Source of the DNA: Verrucomicrobia bacterium LW23
GTDB taxonomy: Bacteria; Verrucomicrobiota; Verrucomicrobiia; Methylacidiphilales; UBA1321
Assembly (NCBI GenBank): GCA_003054695.1
Contig: QAZA01000024.1
Span: forward strand, 1 to 64,000
Reading direction: 5' to 3'
DNA length: 64,000 bases
The position numbers and the translations under genes are program-made. Under the pieces are notes generated by a model that did not search any database, was not told the origin of the DNA, and worked only from the letters and a program-made list of their open reading frames with translations. This document shows positions 1 to 8,475 of this stretch, piece by piece. Positions within the stretch are counted from its first letter, which is position 1. Each line of letters opens with the position of its first letter.

Positions 1-20
1 CTAGGAGCCTGTCGGGTTTA
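1..20. repeat. IS1182-type terminal inverted repeat, left end
   Basis: This is the exact reverse complement of 1572-1591. The transposase stop codon (18-20 on the minus strand) lies inside the repeat, so the coding sequence fills the element to its very end. Confidence 0.93.
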
Positions 21-1532
21 AGAGTGGCGCCGTTGTAAAGAAGGGGCTTGGAAGCATGCCATCAGGAAGAGGGAGAAGAGAAGATTGGCAGAAGAGGGGA
101 TGTTGCTTGTGGTCCTGAGGAGAGTGGCGATACGTTTGCAGTTGTAGGCGAGTGCGACGAGGGTCCATTCGCCCTGGACGTTGGAGAGGCCTCGCAGGTG
201 GAACTGGCGGAAGCCGAGGACGGCTTTGATAATGCCGAAGGTGGGCTCGACGGAGGTCTGTCGTTTGCCGTAAAGGGTTTTGCCTTCGGGGGTGGCCATG
301 GCGTTGCGCATGGCGAGAAGTTCGGAGGCTTTGAGCGTGCGCGGGCGGCGAGGTGGCTTATCTTTATCCTTATCGTTGTTGTGGGCATCTGTGGTGCCGG
401 GACGAGGGCGGTAGTCGTAGGGGCGCTGGGAGACGGTTTGATCCTCACGCGCTACGGCGATGTAGGGCGTTACGCCCATGTCTTTGAGGGCGTTGATGTT
501 GGCGATGCTGCAGTAGCCGCTGTCGGCGAGAACGGCGCGGGGGCGACCGAGGGTAGCGGGGATGGCGCGCACGGTGTCGAGCAACTCTGCGGTATCGGCG
601 CTGCACGGGCTGATGCGGGCGGCGAGGATGAGCTGGCTGCCGTCGGCGTCCACGGCGGCCTGGGCGTTGTAGCTTTGGGTGACACTGTGGCTGGTGCCTT
701 TGCGCATCACGCGGCTGTCGGGATCGGTCAGGTTGCTTTGGGCTCCGGCATCGGTCTCCAGCTGGCCGGACAGACTTGGGGGCGGTCCGGGTGGGCGACC
801 TCCCCGACCACCGCGCTCGCGGTGTTGGCGATGGGCGGCGGCTTTGATCTCGTGCTGCACCTGGGCGGCCGCCAGGCGCTCCTGCGCCCGGGCTTTGAGC
901 CGCTGCTGGGCCTGTTGCATGGACTCGATGAGGGCCTCGCGACGGGCTATCTCCTGCGGCAGCGCCGGGTCGCGAGGGCGGTTGTCGCTGTCCGCCGCCT
1001 CGGCCTGCGCCAGCAGGTCGCCCACATCCGCGCGCAGCTTCGCCTCCAGCTCCTGCGCCCGCGCCAGGGTGAGGTTGTTGTCTTTGCTGGCATTGGCCCG
1101 CAGGTGCGTGCCGTCGATGCTCACGTTGCCTACCGACAGCAGCTTCATCTCCCGCGCCAGCTCCAGCACACGCACAAAACACTCCGCTATCGCTCCCAGG
1201 TTGCGTCGCCGAAACTCGCAGATCGTCGCATGATCCGGATGCAGATTGGCGCACAAATACCGCACCCCGATATCCCGATACGTCGCCTGCTCAATGCGCC
1301 GAGACCCGAATATCCCACGCGTATAACAATAGATCAGCAACGCCAGCATCATATGCGGCGGATACTGCTCCTTACCCGCCCCTCGCGGATGCCCCATCGC
1401 AAACGCCCGCACGTCCATCATCCCCGCCGCCTCAATGATGAAATGCACAGGATCGCTCTCCTCCACCCAGTCCCGCATATCCACCGGCAACAGCAACGCT
1501 GTCTCCCGATCCACTACTTTATACCGTGTCAT
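18..1532 (-). CDS. IS1182 family transposase
   Basis: This 504-residue protein is a DDE-type transposase that cuts and inserts the surrounding element. The N-terminal region (MTRYKVVDRETALLLPVDMR) and the stretch around residues 60-110, with RRIEQA, ATICEFRRRN and related segments, are typical of the IS1182/IS5-like DUF772 domain. The signature VSIDGTHLRANASKDNN carries the first acidic residue. ADSGYCS carries the second, and VEPTFGIIK near the C terminus carries the catalytic glutamate. The length is normal for the family and no frameshift is visible. Translation starts 40 bp inside the right inverted repeat and ends within the left one. The gene is far richer in GC than the island genes next to it, as expected of an element that arrived separately. 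Confidence 0.93.
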   Translation of the reverse strand: MTRYKVVDRETALLLPVDMRDWVEESDPVHFIIEAAGMMDVRAFAMGHPRGAGKEQYPPHMMLALLIYCYTRGIFGSRRIEQATYRDIGVRYLCANLHPDHATICEFRRRNLGAIAECFVRVLELAREMKLLSVGNVSIDGTHLRANASKDNNLTLARAQELEAKLRADVGDLLAQAEAADSDNRPRDPALPQEIARREALIESMQQAQQRLKARAQERLAAAQVQHEIKAAAHRQHRERGGRGGRPPGPPPSLSGQLETDAGAQSNLTDPDSRVMRKGTSHSVTQSYNAQAAVDADGSQLILAARISPCSADTAELLDTVRAIPATLGRPRAVLADSGYCSIANINALKDMGVTPYIAVAREDQTVSQRPYDYRPRPGTTDAHNNDKDKDKPPRRPRTLKASELLAMRNAMATPEGKTLYGKRQTSVEPTFGIIKAVLGFRQFHLRGLSNVQGEWTLVALAYNCKRIATLLRTTSNIPSSANLLFSLFLMACFQAPSLQRRHS

Positions 1533-1571
1533 CTCTTCCCTCTCTACCCCCTTTTCCCTCCTCCCTCAAAC

Positions 1572-1591
1572 TAAACCCGACAGGCTCCTAG
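1572..1591. repeat. IS1182-type terminal inverted repeat, right end
   Basis: This is a perfect 20-bp match to the reverse complement of 1-20. Sequence to its right (from 1592) is the interrupted integrase reading frame. Confidence 0.93.
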
Positions 1592-2394
1592 GTTTGGGCG
1601 CTACCACGAAACGGAATAGATTTTTCTCGGTGCTGCAAATATTTGACTACGGAGTTACGACATTACGCGTGCTTCAGGAAAATCCTTTTGACGATGAGCT
1701 TTTGAAGCGCCGATGCACACCCTCCCCTGAGCATGAGGAGCAGGCAAAAGACGACCGCCCGGCGTTTACAATTGAAGAACTCAATCGCATATTCTCCACG
1801 TCCTTATTCCGGTCGAATCTTTCTCCGAAGGATCAGCCAGCGCGTTTTTGGGTTCCTTTGATATGTCTTTTTCACGGATGCCGCCAAAACGAAATTTGCC
1901 AGCTGCGTACAGAAGACGTTAGAAGCTGGGAAGGTGGCCTGTTCTTTGATATCCGTTCGTCAGAAGGGAGACGGCTAAAGAACAAGGCAAGTCGGCGATC
2001 AGTCCCTCTTCATCCAAAGCTTCTTGAGTTGGGATTTGCCTCCTATGTCGAGGCGCGTAAAGCCGACACCAAGAACATAGACTTTTTTCCAGAACTCGTT
2101 CCAAGCAGCCCCAAAGGCACTTATGGAACGAAGATGTCCCGCTGGTTCGCCGAGTTCCTCAGCAAGCTTCCTGGCCCTCCAATTCAGGCGACATTCCATT
2201 CATTTCGAAAGAACTTCACCGCTGCCGCGCAGAAAGCGGGAGTGAGTATGGAAAGGATCGATCGCATTTGCGGTTGGTCAAGTGGTCATCGCCAACAACG
2301 GGATTACGCAAGGGATAGGTTCCTTGCCGAGCACGCAGTGGAGATTGCGAAGGTGCATTTTTCAGGACTCAAATTGCCTATAGGTGGCCACTGA
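1592..2394 (+). pseudogene. Tyrosine-recombinase integrase, 5' part removed by the IS
   Basis: The frame entering from the IS edge encodes about 267 residues of a phage- or island-type site-specific integrase. The catalytic domain is nearly complete. FTIEELNRIF begins it; GCRQNEICQL carries the first catalytic arginine; RRSVPLHPKL follows; HSFRKNF is the H-x-x-R box; ICGWSS with QRDYARD carries the final box and the likely nucleophilic tyrosine. The N-terminal SAM-like DNA-binding domain is missing and would lie left of the IS, outside the window. The gene is inactive as it stands unless a start within the IS restores an N terminus, which is unlikely. Its presence marks 1.6-15.8 kb as an integrated island that has probably been immobilised. 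Confidence 0.88.
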
Positions 2395-2512
2395 ACCCTG
2401 AATTGGAGTGGGAAGCTTGGTCAGAAATCGAAACTGGTTTCAATATTGCCCATGAGCGGCTTAATACTGATCGTGCAAGGTTCAGACAGGCCGCGAGCAT
2501 GAAGATGCGACT
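2395..2512. promoter_or_regulatory. Spacer with palindrome GAAACTGGTTTC
   Basis: This short spacer between the integrase remnant and the converging GHKL gene contains GAAACTGGTTTCAAT at 2430-2444. The same near-palindrome recurs at 7123-7134, 13729-13740 (as GAAACCGGTTTC) and 13766-13777, always in gene-free spacers of the island. A 14-bp sequence, GACTCTAAGCCCTT (2509-2522), at the GHKL stop codon is repeated exactly at 8002-8015. No function can be assigned: a protein-binding site or a recombination site are both possible. Confidence 0.5.
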
Positions 2513-4201
2513 CTAAGCCCTTGGTCTAAACTCCAAGCCAAGTTTTTCTTTCAAAAAATCCTTTAGTACAAACACCTCAATCTTCCTGTCTCCACGAGCT
2601 TCGTCTAAGAAATATTTAGTCTGCCTATCAGCCTCTGTGGGTGGTGCAATCTTCATAATGCGCTTATTGCCTCCAAAATCTTCAATCGTATCGTCATTTT
2701 TAATGTCGGTATCCCAACAGACAGTACTATGAGTGTTGTTGAACGAATGGTTAAATTTACCGGCGCTTAAAGTGTGTTTAAATTCCACGTAAAATAGCTT
2801 TGAAGAATCCAAAGCAGGTCCTCCAACACTTTTGACAATAACATCAATTCCCTGATGAGTGTCGTAATCAACAATCTCGAATGGAAAAATTTCTTTATTT
2901 AACGTCATTAGCTGTACCACTAGACTGAAGACTCCGCTTTCTCTTTCGGGCTGGATCAATATTACATCCTTATACGCTGCGATATTTGCACGTTTGGCTC
3001 TCTTGATGCGAAGACAAAAACTTTTTGTTTCGAGTTCTGTACTGCGATATGCTTCCGCCTCGTTCTCCAAATAGCTAATATTTATCCAGTCCTCACCGCT
3101 GACAATATCGTCGTAGATTTGCATTATTGACTCCCGCAAATCATCAATAATATCAGAGGGCGTATTGTCTATTGAACCGCGATTTGCCGTTAACTTGAGT
3201 GCCTGGCAATTTACAAAGGCATGAAATTTTGTATATTCTGAGCCTTTGAACGTTATCCATTCATTTTTTCTTTGGATAGGAATAAAATCTTTACAGAGCC
3301 AGAGACCGTAACGCTCCTGAACAGTGTAGTCTCCTTCAAACCGTGCCCTGCCAGGACGCCGCAACATTGAATTGTGGCTCAGCTTGACGCGATTGCCTTC
3401 GATATAAAAAACAGCATCAAAGCTAATTTCAGGAGCTTTCTTTAGGTTTCCGCTCTTAACCACTTTATTGCAATACCAGTCGGGGGCGTTGACTTTATAT
3501 TGATCAAATAGATCATTGACTGACTTACTTACCGGTGGAAATGGATGTCCGATTTTGATAGCCTCTGGTTTAGAGGCGTCAAGACCTTGTAGATAGACAG
3601 TAACTTCCGGTACATCCCTACCCAGAAGCTCTCCTTCAAACGATGCCATTTTGGTAAACCACTGGATGTGATCTTTCAGGATTGCTTGCCTAAATTTCTG
3701 TCTCTGATTGCCATTGTATCCCTTAATTATAATCTCTGTTCCTGCGACGGTACCTGGAACAGCTTTGTTCTCCTGCACTGCTACCGTGGGTATTTGTCGA
3801 TCAGAGAGGCGTTGAAACGGATTCTGAAGAAGCGCCGTCAATGTCGCTTCATTCTGTGTGGTGATTACAGTAATCTCGGAACAATTAAGATAAACTTTTG
3901 TGCCATGTCCCTTTTCGCCTATACTTAGAGAATCCCCACGCTTTGATGAGTTACCTAGATCGAAGAAGCATTGAAGGGTCTCCTTATTCATCCCTTTTCC
4001 ATCGTCCTTAATCGATATGACGAGGATTCTATTCCCATATTCCGTCACTGCCTTGAACGTAACATGAATGCAAGTCGCTCCTGCGTCAAATGCGTTGCTG
4101 ATCGCTTCCCTAACGACATCAAGCGGATTCGCAAAATCGTTGGCAATTTCGATGAATTCCTGAGCAGCGTCAACTTGCGGGGTAATTTCATAGGCACTCA
4201 T
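2513..4201 (-). CDS. GHKL (Hsp90-like) ATPase with C-terminal PD-(D/E)XK-like nuclease motif
   Basis: This protein has 562 residues from the ATG at 4201, chosen because the conserved region starts soon after it; an ATG at 4324 would add 41 unremarkable residues. Residues 25-105 form a Bergerat-fold ATP site: REAISNAFDAG (31-41) is the N box, DDGKGM (66-71) the G1 box and GEKGHGTK (95-102) the G2 box. A long middle region follows that resembles MutL/Hsp90-type transducer architecture. Near the C terminus GIDVIV (D453) is followed 20 residues later by FYVEFKH (E473, K475), the D...ExK arrangement of restriction-like nucleases, with an FNHSF...VCW segment after it. ATPase plus nuclease suggests ATP-gated DNA cleavage in phage or plasmid defence (inference). 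The XRE gene upstream on the same strand may control it. Base composition is low in GC. Confidence 0.8.
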   Translation of the reverse strand: MSAYEITPQVDAAQEFIEIANDFANPLDVVREAISNAFDAGATCIHVTFKAVTEYGNRILVISIKDDGKGMNKETLQCFFDLGNSSKRGDSLSIGEKGHGTKVYLNCSEITVITTQNEATLTALLQNPFQRLSDRQIPTVAVQENKAVPGTVAGTEIIIKGYNGNQRQKFRQAILKDHIQWFTKMASFEGELLGRDVPEVTVYLQGLDASKPEAIKIGHPFPPVSKSVNDLFDQYKVNAPDWYCNKVVKSGNLKKAPEISFDAVFYIEGNRVKLSHNSMLRRPGRARFEGDYTVQERYGLWLCKDFIPIQRKNEWITFKGSEYTKFHAFVNCQALKLTANRGSIDNTPSDIIDDLRESIMQIYDDIVSGEDWINISYLENEAEAYRSTELETKSFCLRIKRAKRANIAAYKDVILIQPERESGVFSLVVQLMTLNKEIFPFEIVDYDTHQGIDVIVKSVGGPALDSSKLFYVEFKHTLSAGKFNHSFNNTHSTVCWDTDIKNDDTIEDFGGNKRIMKIAPPTEADRQTKYFLDEARGDRKIEVFVLKDFLKEKLGLEFRPRA

Positions 4202-4478
4202 GAGTGCCGGCAGTATATCAGTTACAATCAGCGGCGCAAATAATGACTTTACCTGCAACGCTGCGGAACTCGCGATGGCACACCCAGACAAATTCCAACA
4301 TTGCGATGCGGAATGTTCGACCACCTGTTTCGGAGACCGACAAGGTTCGAAGATGCGGGGCGAGCAAAATTGTTGTGAAGAGAAAGCAGATGTCTATGTC
4401 TTTCCTCTCGTGCGATCTCTATGATGACTCTCTGCAACATTACACTTGGGCCACTTCCTTCCAAGCGAGACACATACG

Positions 4479-4727
4479 CTATTCCTTGGAAACAGTCTTC
4501 TCGAATTTTTTGAGGAACTCAATGGGGCTGACTCCCATTGCTCGCATCAGGTGGATGAACTCCACAACATCAAGCCGCCGCTGACCGGCTTCAATCCGGG
4601 CGATAAACGGCTGATGTTTGCCAAGCTTTTCTCCGAGTTCTTCTTGGGACAGGCCAAGGCGCTCCCTGGTCGTGCGGAGCATTTCCCGGAACGCGGCATA
4701 TTCGTCACTGTAAATGGTTTTCTTCAA
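4479..4727 (-). CDS. XRE-family helix-turn-helix regulator
   Basis: This 82-residue DNA-binding protein is essentially one HTH_3 domain. LGLSQEELGEKLGK and HQPFIARIEAGQRR (about residues 23-50) are the classical cro/C1 helix-turn-helix, and LDVVEFIHLMRAMG completes the five-helix fold. The start is a TTG at 4725-4727, because the alternative ATG (residue 16) would cut into helix 1. It lies upstream of the GHKL-nuclease gene in the same direction with a 277-bp spacer, and diverges from the GYF-domain gene. It is therefore placed to repress one or both. Small XRE proteins of this kind often accompany restriction or toxin genes to delay their expression; that role is inferred here. Confidence 0.85.
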   Translation of the reverse strand: MKKTIYSDEYAAFREMLRTTRERLGLSQEELGEKLGKHQPFIARIEAGQRRLDVVEFIHLMRAMGVSPIEFLKKFEKTVSKE

Positions 4728-4742
4728 GCCAGCCTGCTTGAA

Positions 4743-4759
4743 GTCGTATATACGGCGAC
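4743..4759. promoter_or_regulatory. Candidate operator for the XRE regulator
   Basis: GTCGTATATACGGCGAC has GTCG/CGAC arms around an AT-rich centre that contains the 10-bp palindrome CGTATATACG (4745-4754). A related ACGATATAC follows at 4764-4772. The position, in the 160-bp divergent spacer between the XRE gene and the GYF-domain gene, is where an autoregulatory operator would be expected. No binding data can be read from sequence. Confidence 0.3.
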
Positions 4760-4887
4760 AATTACGATATACAAAAACTGTATGGAAAGCGTTGTTTTTC
4801 CCTCGAGAAAATGATTCGATACCGTGGATAAGAGCCGCTGATTTACTTTTACCTGTCGGAAAAATTGAACCTTCCCACGAAAGCCTT

Positions 4888-6621
4888 ATGAACTACTACT
4901 ATGCCGATTCTGACAAACAGCCTGTCGGACCGGTGAGTGAGACCGAACTGCGCAGTCTTTGCAATGAACGAAAAATCACTCTGGATACCCTCATCACATC
5001 GGAAGAATCGCGAGGTGAAGAATGGAAACCATACAGCACACTGGCTGTCTCTCCGCCGCCAGATGCGATTCAGTCGCCCAAAATGGGATTGGACATTGCA
5101 CGGCTCGATACGCCTAAACTTTTGGCCATAGTCGGCGCCGTTCTTTTGTGTTTCGCCGCATTTACTCCGGTTGTAAGTTTTCCGGTAATAGGCGGCATCA
5201 ATTTTCTCAAAATCGGTTGGCCCGCTTACGTTACACTTTGCTTCGCAGCCGTCACAATTTACATAGTGTTTGCTGCCTCGCCTAAATTCCTTTGGATAAC
5301 TGGAGGCGGCATATTACTTTTGCTATTGGGATGTCTCGATTATTTTCTCTACACGATGTACCGAGTCGCCAGTGAAAATGCTAACAATCCTCTCGGCGTT
5401 GCAATAATGATGCAAGCCATTCAACTCCAGTGGGGATGCTTTGTTCTAGCTCTGGGAGCAGTATCAATATTTGCTGGGGCATTTCTTTCGACTGAATCAA
5501 AATACATTCAGCTCATGGCGTCAAAGTGGTGGACATGGAGCGCTATAGTTCTCTTGTTCGCACCCACCATAGGACTCTCTATTCTTGGAGCAATTCCCAC
5601 GAAGACCGTAACTACGCAGCTGACGCCTGGCACGGGGACAGGATCAGCGAATACGGATGAATCCAAGGCTCAGGCTGAGGTTCGAAACCCAAGCGCCACT
5701 GATTTAATGAAAAAGGCTTGGGGGGATTCGCGTCGCGAATCTGATCTAAAGACACTCACTGAGCTTCGCAACCGTAAAATTGAATTCGAGAAAAAGCTTG
5801 CCGCGCTTAGAGTATTTAGGGTGCTCGATGCAAAGTATTACAAGGAAGATAGCATCGCTGGAAAATATCCTGTCATTGAGCTTACCGTTCAGAACGATAC
5901 GCAGTATTCTGTGAAATGCGCCTATTTTCGCGGAGTGGTTTCTTCACCTGGTCGCTCAGTCCCTTGGATTAACGGCACCTTCATACACACGATCTCCGGC
6001 GGAATCGAGCCAGGAGAGAAAGCTAACTGGAAGCTTGCTCAAAACAAGTACATGGAATGGGGTCGTGACGATGCTCCGGCAGACGCCCTGTTCACCGTCA
6101 CAGTTTATCGTCTTGACGGTCCAGACGACAAAGAGCTGTTTGGGGATGCTGAATTTTCCGAATATGACCAGAAGCGCCTAGAAGAACTGGAAAGTAAATA
6201 CGGCCAAAAGCAGGGAAGCGTAATTCCTTCGCCTTCCGCGCCCGCTCCCACAGCTTCAAGCGGTGCGTCTGATATTCATTCCCGTACGCCATCTTCCGCT
6301 CCTACTTCTCCGTCTCCTGTATTGGACAGCTCCAACAAGCCCGTACAAAAAGCGCCAGAAGAAAATACTCCCGCAAAGAAACGGGCCGAGCAGCGAGCTT
6401 ATACACTTAAAAATCCGCCAAAGCAGATCCGCACGGTGAGGGGGCTGGTCTTCACAGGTGTGAAAATCCTGAGTATCGATGAGGATGGTATCAACATTAC
6501 TCACGACTACGGCAATGGGAAAGTGCGCACTCAAGATCTTCCCCCCGCTACGCAGGAAGCCTTTGGCCTGGATCCCCAGCTCACTTCCTCTTCCAACTCG
6601 GCGGAGCGTCAGGAGAAGTGA
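4888..6621 (+). CDS. GYF-domain multi-pass membrane protein
   Basis: This protein has 577 residues from the ATG at 4888; the open frame continues upstream but has no similarity-like content there. Residues 1-54 (MNYYYADSDKQPVGPVSE, ending EEWKPYSTLAV) are a GYF_2 (DUF4339) domain, a small peptide-binding module. Four to five hydrophobic segments follow between about residues 75 and 235 (for example LLAIVGAVLLCFAAF, FLWITGGGILLLLL and WSAIVLLFAPTIGLSILG). A charged alpha-helical stretch comes next, then a domain with FRVLDAKYY...PVIELTVQN that could be an Ig-like fold, a Pro/Ser-rich linker, and a C-terminal module (VRGLVFTGVKIL, DYGNGKVRTQDLPP) that looks like a small beta-barrel. No enzymatic motif is seen. 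It probably senses or scaffolds at the membrane. Its base composition matches the island. Confidence 0.75.
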   Translation: MNYYYADSDKQPVGPVSETELRSLCNERKITLDTLITSEESRGEEWKPYSTLAVSPPPDAIQSPKMGLDIARLDTPKLLAIVGAVLLCFAAFTPVVSFPVIGGINFLKIGWPAYVTLCFAAVTIYIVFAASPKFLWITGGGILLLLLGCLDYFLYTMYRVASENANNPLGVAIMMQAIQLQWGCFVLALGAVSIFAGAFLSTESKYIQLMASKWWTWSAIVLLFAPTIGLSILGAIPTKTVTTQLTPGTGTGSANTDESKAQAEVRNPSATDLMKKAWGDSRRESDLKTLTELRNRKIEFEKKLAALRVFRVLDAKYYKEDSIAGKYPVIELTVQNDTQYSVKCAYFRGVVSSPGRSVPWINGTFIHTISGGIEPGEKANWKLAQNKYMEWGRDDAPADALFTVTVYRLDGPDDKELFGDAEFSEYDQKRLEELESKYGQKQGSVIPSPSAPAPTASSGASDIHSRTPSSAPTSPSPVLDSSNKPVQKAPEENTPAKKRAEQRAYTLKNPPKQIRTVRGLVFTGVKILSIDEDGINITHDYGNGKVRTQDLPPATQEAFGLDPQLTSSSNSAERQEK

Positions 6622-7429
6622 TACCGGCTCCGGGAGCCTTGCACCGGAACGAACTTTTTCTCACTGAGCTTGCTATCGGTATCAAGTCGTCAAAACCTTC
6701 GAAATAGGGAGTTTGTACGGTGCCGAAATTAGAGAATATTTTAGAGCACCGTACGCAAATTGTGGCTGCTCCATTCTGTTTTAGGTCGAAGGCTTCCCCC
6801 GTTTTTTACAATCAATAATGGACCGGATTTTGCATATTCGACCCTCTATAAAGCCTTAAATATGTGCGCCCTTATTCCAACCCCTTCGAGGCCTCGAAAG
6901 GGCCTCCTAGGGGCATTTCCAGCCCGTTAAACGCCTTATATGATTTGTTGCTATAGTCTTATTTCCTCTCAATTATGTCCAGGTTTGGAAGGAAGGCTTC
7001 GTGAGGGCATTTCTCAATATCATTGCGTGGTCTAGATGCTAAAGGGCATCGCAGCCTAATTCAAACTTACTGCTGCCATAGCCTTAACTGCCATCGGAAT
7101 GCTCCTATTATCAGATAAGAATGAAACTGGTTTCACTGGCCAATTGTCGTAAATGTCTTTGTCCCCGCGTCGAAGCGACCTGAGATGACTGAACCTCATG
7201 AACGCGGCCTAGGAAAGAAAACCGTTAACTAATCAATCCTCTACTTCTAAATACGCAGGTCGTTGGTTAGTTGCCTTGCATGGGAGTATAGGCCATTCAG
7301 CGCTTGTTGTTTATATGTGATTAACTTAGCCTTTTCTTATGAAATATGATGTAAAACGAGTTCGTTTTAATCGATAAAATTGGCACCCAATTTCAAGACT
7401 GTAGTATCAATCCATAATGATCAAACAAC
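6622..7429. other. Gene-free 0.8-kb spacer with inverted repeats
   Basis: No convincing gene is visible on either strand. The spacer holds an inverted repeat (GTACGGTGC at 6715-6723 against GCACCGTAC at 6746-6754, with TTTG/CAAA continuing outward), a 14-bp palindrome TTCGAGGCCTCGAA near 6885-6898 flanked by CCC/GGG, and the diverged repeat at 7119-7251. It is AT-rich, more so towards 7300-7430, just before the HTH gene, where a promoter is likely. Confidence 0.6.
7119..7251 (+). repeat. Diverged ~130-bp island repeat, copy A
   Basis: This aligns along its length with 13762-13890. The first 20 bp are identical (GAATGAAACTGGTTTCACTG), followed by recognisable matches such as TGTC/CTCGTCCC, GACCTGAGATG against GACCCGAGATG, GGAAAGAAAACCGTTAACTAA against the equivalent GGAAGGAGAACGCTAACTAA, and TCCTCTA. 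Weaker similarity extends about 50 bp beyond on both sides. The copies have diverged, so the duplication is old. Neither copy is coding. Confidence 0.8.
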
Positions 7430-7933
7430 ATGTCTGCTGAACGCTCAAGACGTCGCCCCATTCCGCTGCTCCCTATCACGCCTGGTCCTGCCTCGGCCAA
7501 AGTTAACGTTTTCGATACTACGCCCAAAGGAATAGAGGCAAAGAAAGCTGCATATCTCAAGATTCTTGAGAAAGCCCTCGGTGTGAAAAGCTCGGCGGCG
7601 CGAGCGCTGGGAATTGATAGGCGCACGGTGAATAACTGGATTCACGCTGACGCGGAATTCGCTGCGGCAGTTCTCGAAATCCAAGAGCATGCAATCGATT
7701 TCGTTGAAACTCATCTCTTCAAAAGCATCCAGGCAGGTAATGTGGCCTCTATAATCTTCTACCTGAAAACCAAGGGGCGCTCACGTGGGTACGTGGAACG
7801 AGTCGAACGTGTAGGCACCCTCGAAGCGCCTCCCGTACAGGTTTCGGCGTCAGTGATCACGGTTGCTGATCTAAAAGACGAGATCAGTCCTAAAGCCTTG
7901 GAGACAGTCTATAACGGAATCGCCGAAGGCTGA
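7430..7933 (+). CDS. Terminase-small-subunit-like HTH protein
   Basis: This 167-residue protein has an N-terminal basic/proline leader followed by a helix-turn-helix region (LGVKSSAARALGIDRRTV, then NNWIHADAEFAAAV). After that comes the helix-rich segment HAIDFVETHLFKSIQAGN and ASIIFYLKTKGRSRGYVER. This layout is typical of phage terminase small-subunit-like and related DNA-binding proteins (phBC6A51 type). No large terminase or other phage structural gene is nearby, so it is probably an orphan or has been recruited as a DNA-binding accessory. It precedes the restriction-modification module by 540 bp on the same strand. A role as a regulator of that module is possible but not shown by the sequence. 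Confidence 0.72.
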   Translation: MSAERSRRRPIPLLPITPGPASAKVNVFDTTPKGIEAKKAAYLKILEKALGVKSSAARALGIDRRTVNNWIHADAEFAAAVLEIQEHAIDFVETHLFKSIQAGNVASIIFYLKTKGRSRGYVERVERVGTLEAPPVQVSASVITVADLKDEISPKALETVYNGIAEG

Positions 7934-8475
7934 AATGCTCGATCCAGGAAGGAAGTTCACGAGAAGCATTCCGCTTATGCGATACCAAACAAAGCTCGCC
8001 AGACTCTAAGCCCTTAGCAGACGGGGATTATTGTCAGCATTGGTTTAGCTTGATTTAAGGAGCGTAAGCGTCCTTTTCACGTTTACCCATCTCCTCAGCC
8101 CACCAAATGGCGAGTGTATTGCGGGCACCTGGCGGGTCGAAAAACGACAGATTTCCCTTATAAAAGCGAGGGCTTACGATTATAGCTCGGATCTGCTGGC
8201 TTCACGAACTCGCCGCAGAGCTCTCCAAAAGTTATCGAACAGCCTGTCACTCAAGGCTCGGCCTTGGCTCGCGGATAGCACCTATAATCCTGATTTCATC
8301 AGCTCCACCTTCCCCGCCAAACTCGATTAATTCAAATCCAGAATGTTTTTTTCAAAGGTGGCTTCTGATTGAATTTGTCACGATTACCCAAATCTAGTAC
8401 AGACGACCGTCCTTTTTGCCAGAAATTGGCTGCGAACGATTTGCTCCCCAATAAATCCTACCGATATTTACCATA
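7934..8475. other. Gene-free spacer upstream of the restriction-modification module
   Basis: No supported gene. It contains GACTCTAAGCCCTT (8002-8015), identical to 2509-2522, and ATTTCCCTTATAAAAG (8151-8166), identical to 13973-13988. These exact 14- and 16-bp matches tie the spacer to other island spacers. The AT-rich stretch at 8330-8470 before the methyltransferase start is the likely promoter region. Confidence 0.55.

Larger units (their letters stand above)
1..1591 (-). mobile_element. Complete IS1182-type insertion sequence
   Basis: The element is bounded by perfect 20-bp inverted repeats at 1-20 and 1572-1591 and holds one transposase gene on the minus strand, which is the usual build of the IS1182 family. 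Both ends read CTAG at the extreme edge. CTAG is itself a palindrome, so it is either the outer part of the inverted repeat or a 4-bp target duplication. The window begins exactly at the left end, so the left flank cannot be inspected. On the right the element abuts an integrase reading frame that has lost its beginning, so the insertion disrupted that gene. The intact transposase and identical ends suggest a recent and possibly still active copy. Confidence 0.93.

Noticed and set aside
48-1574. 508-codon plus-strand frame opposite the transposase
   Set aside because: It is the complement of the transposase gene; the amino-acid composition is GC-shadow-like and has no domain.
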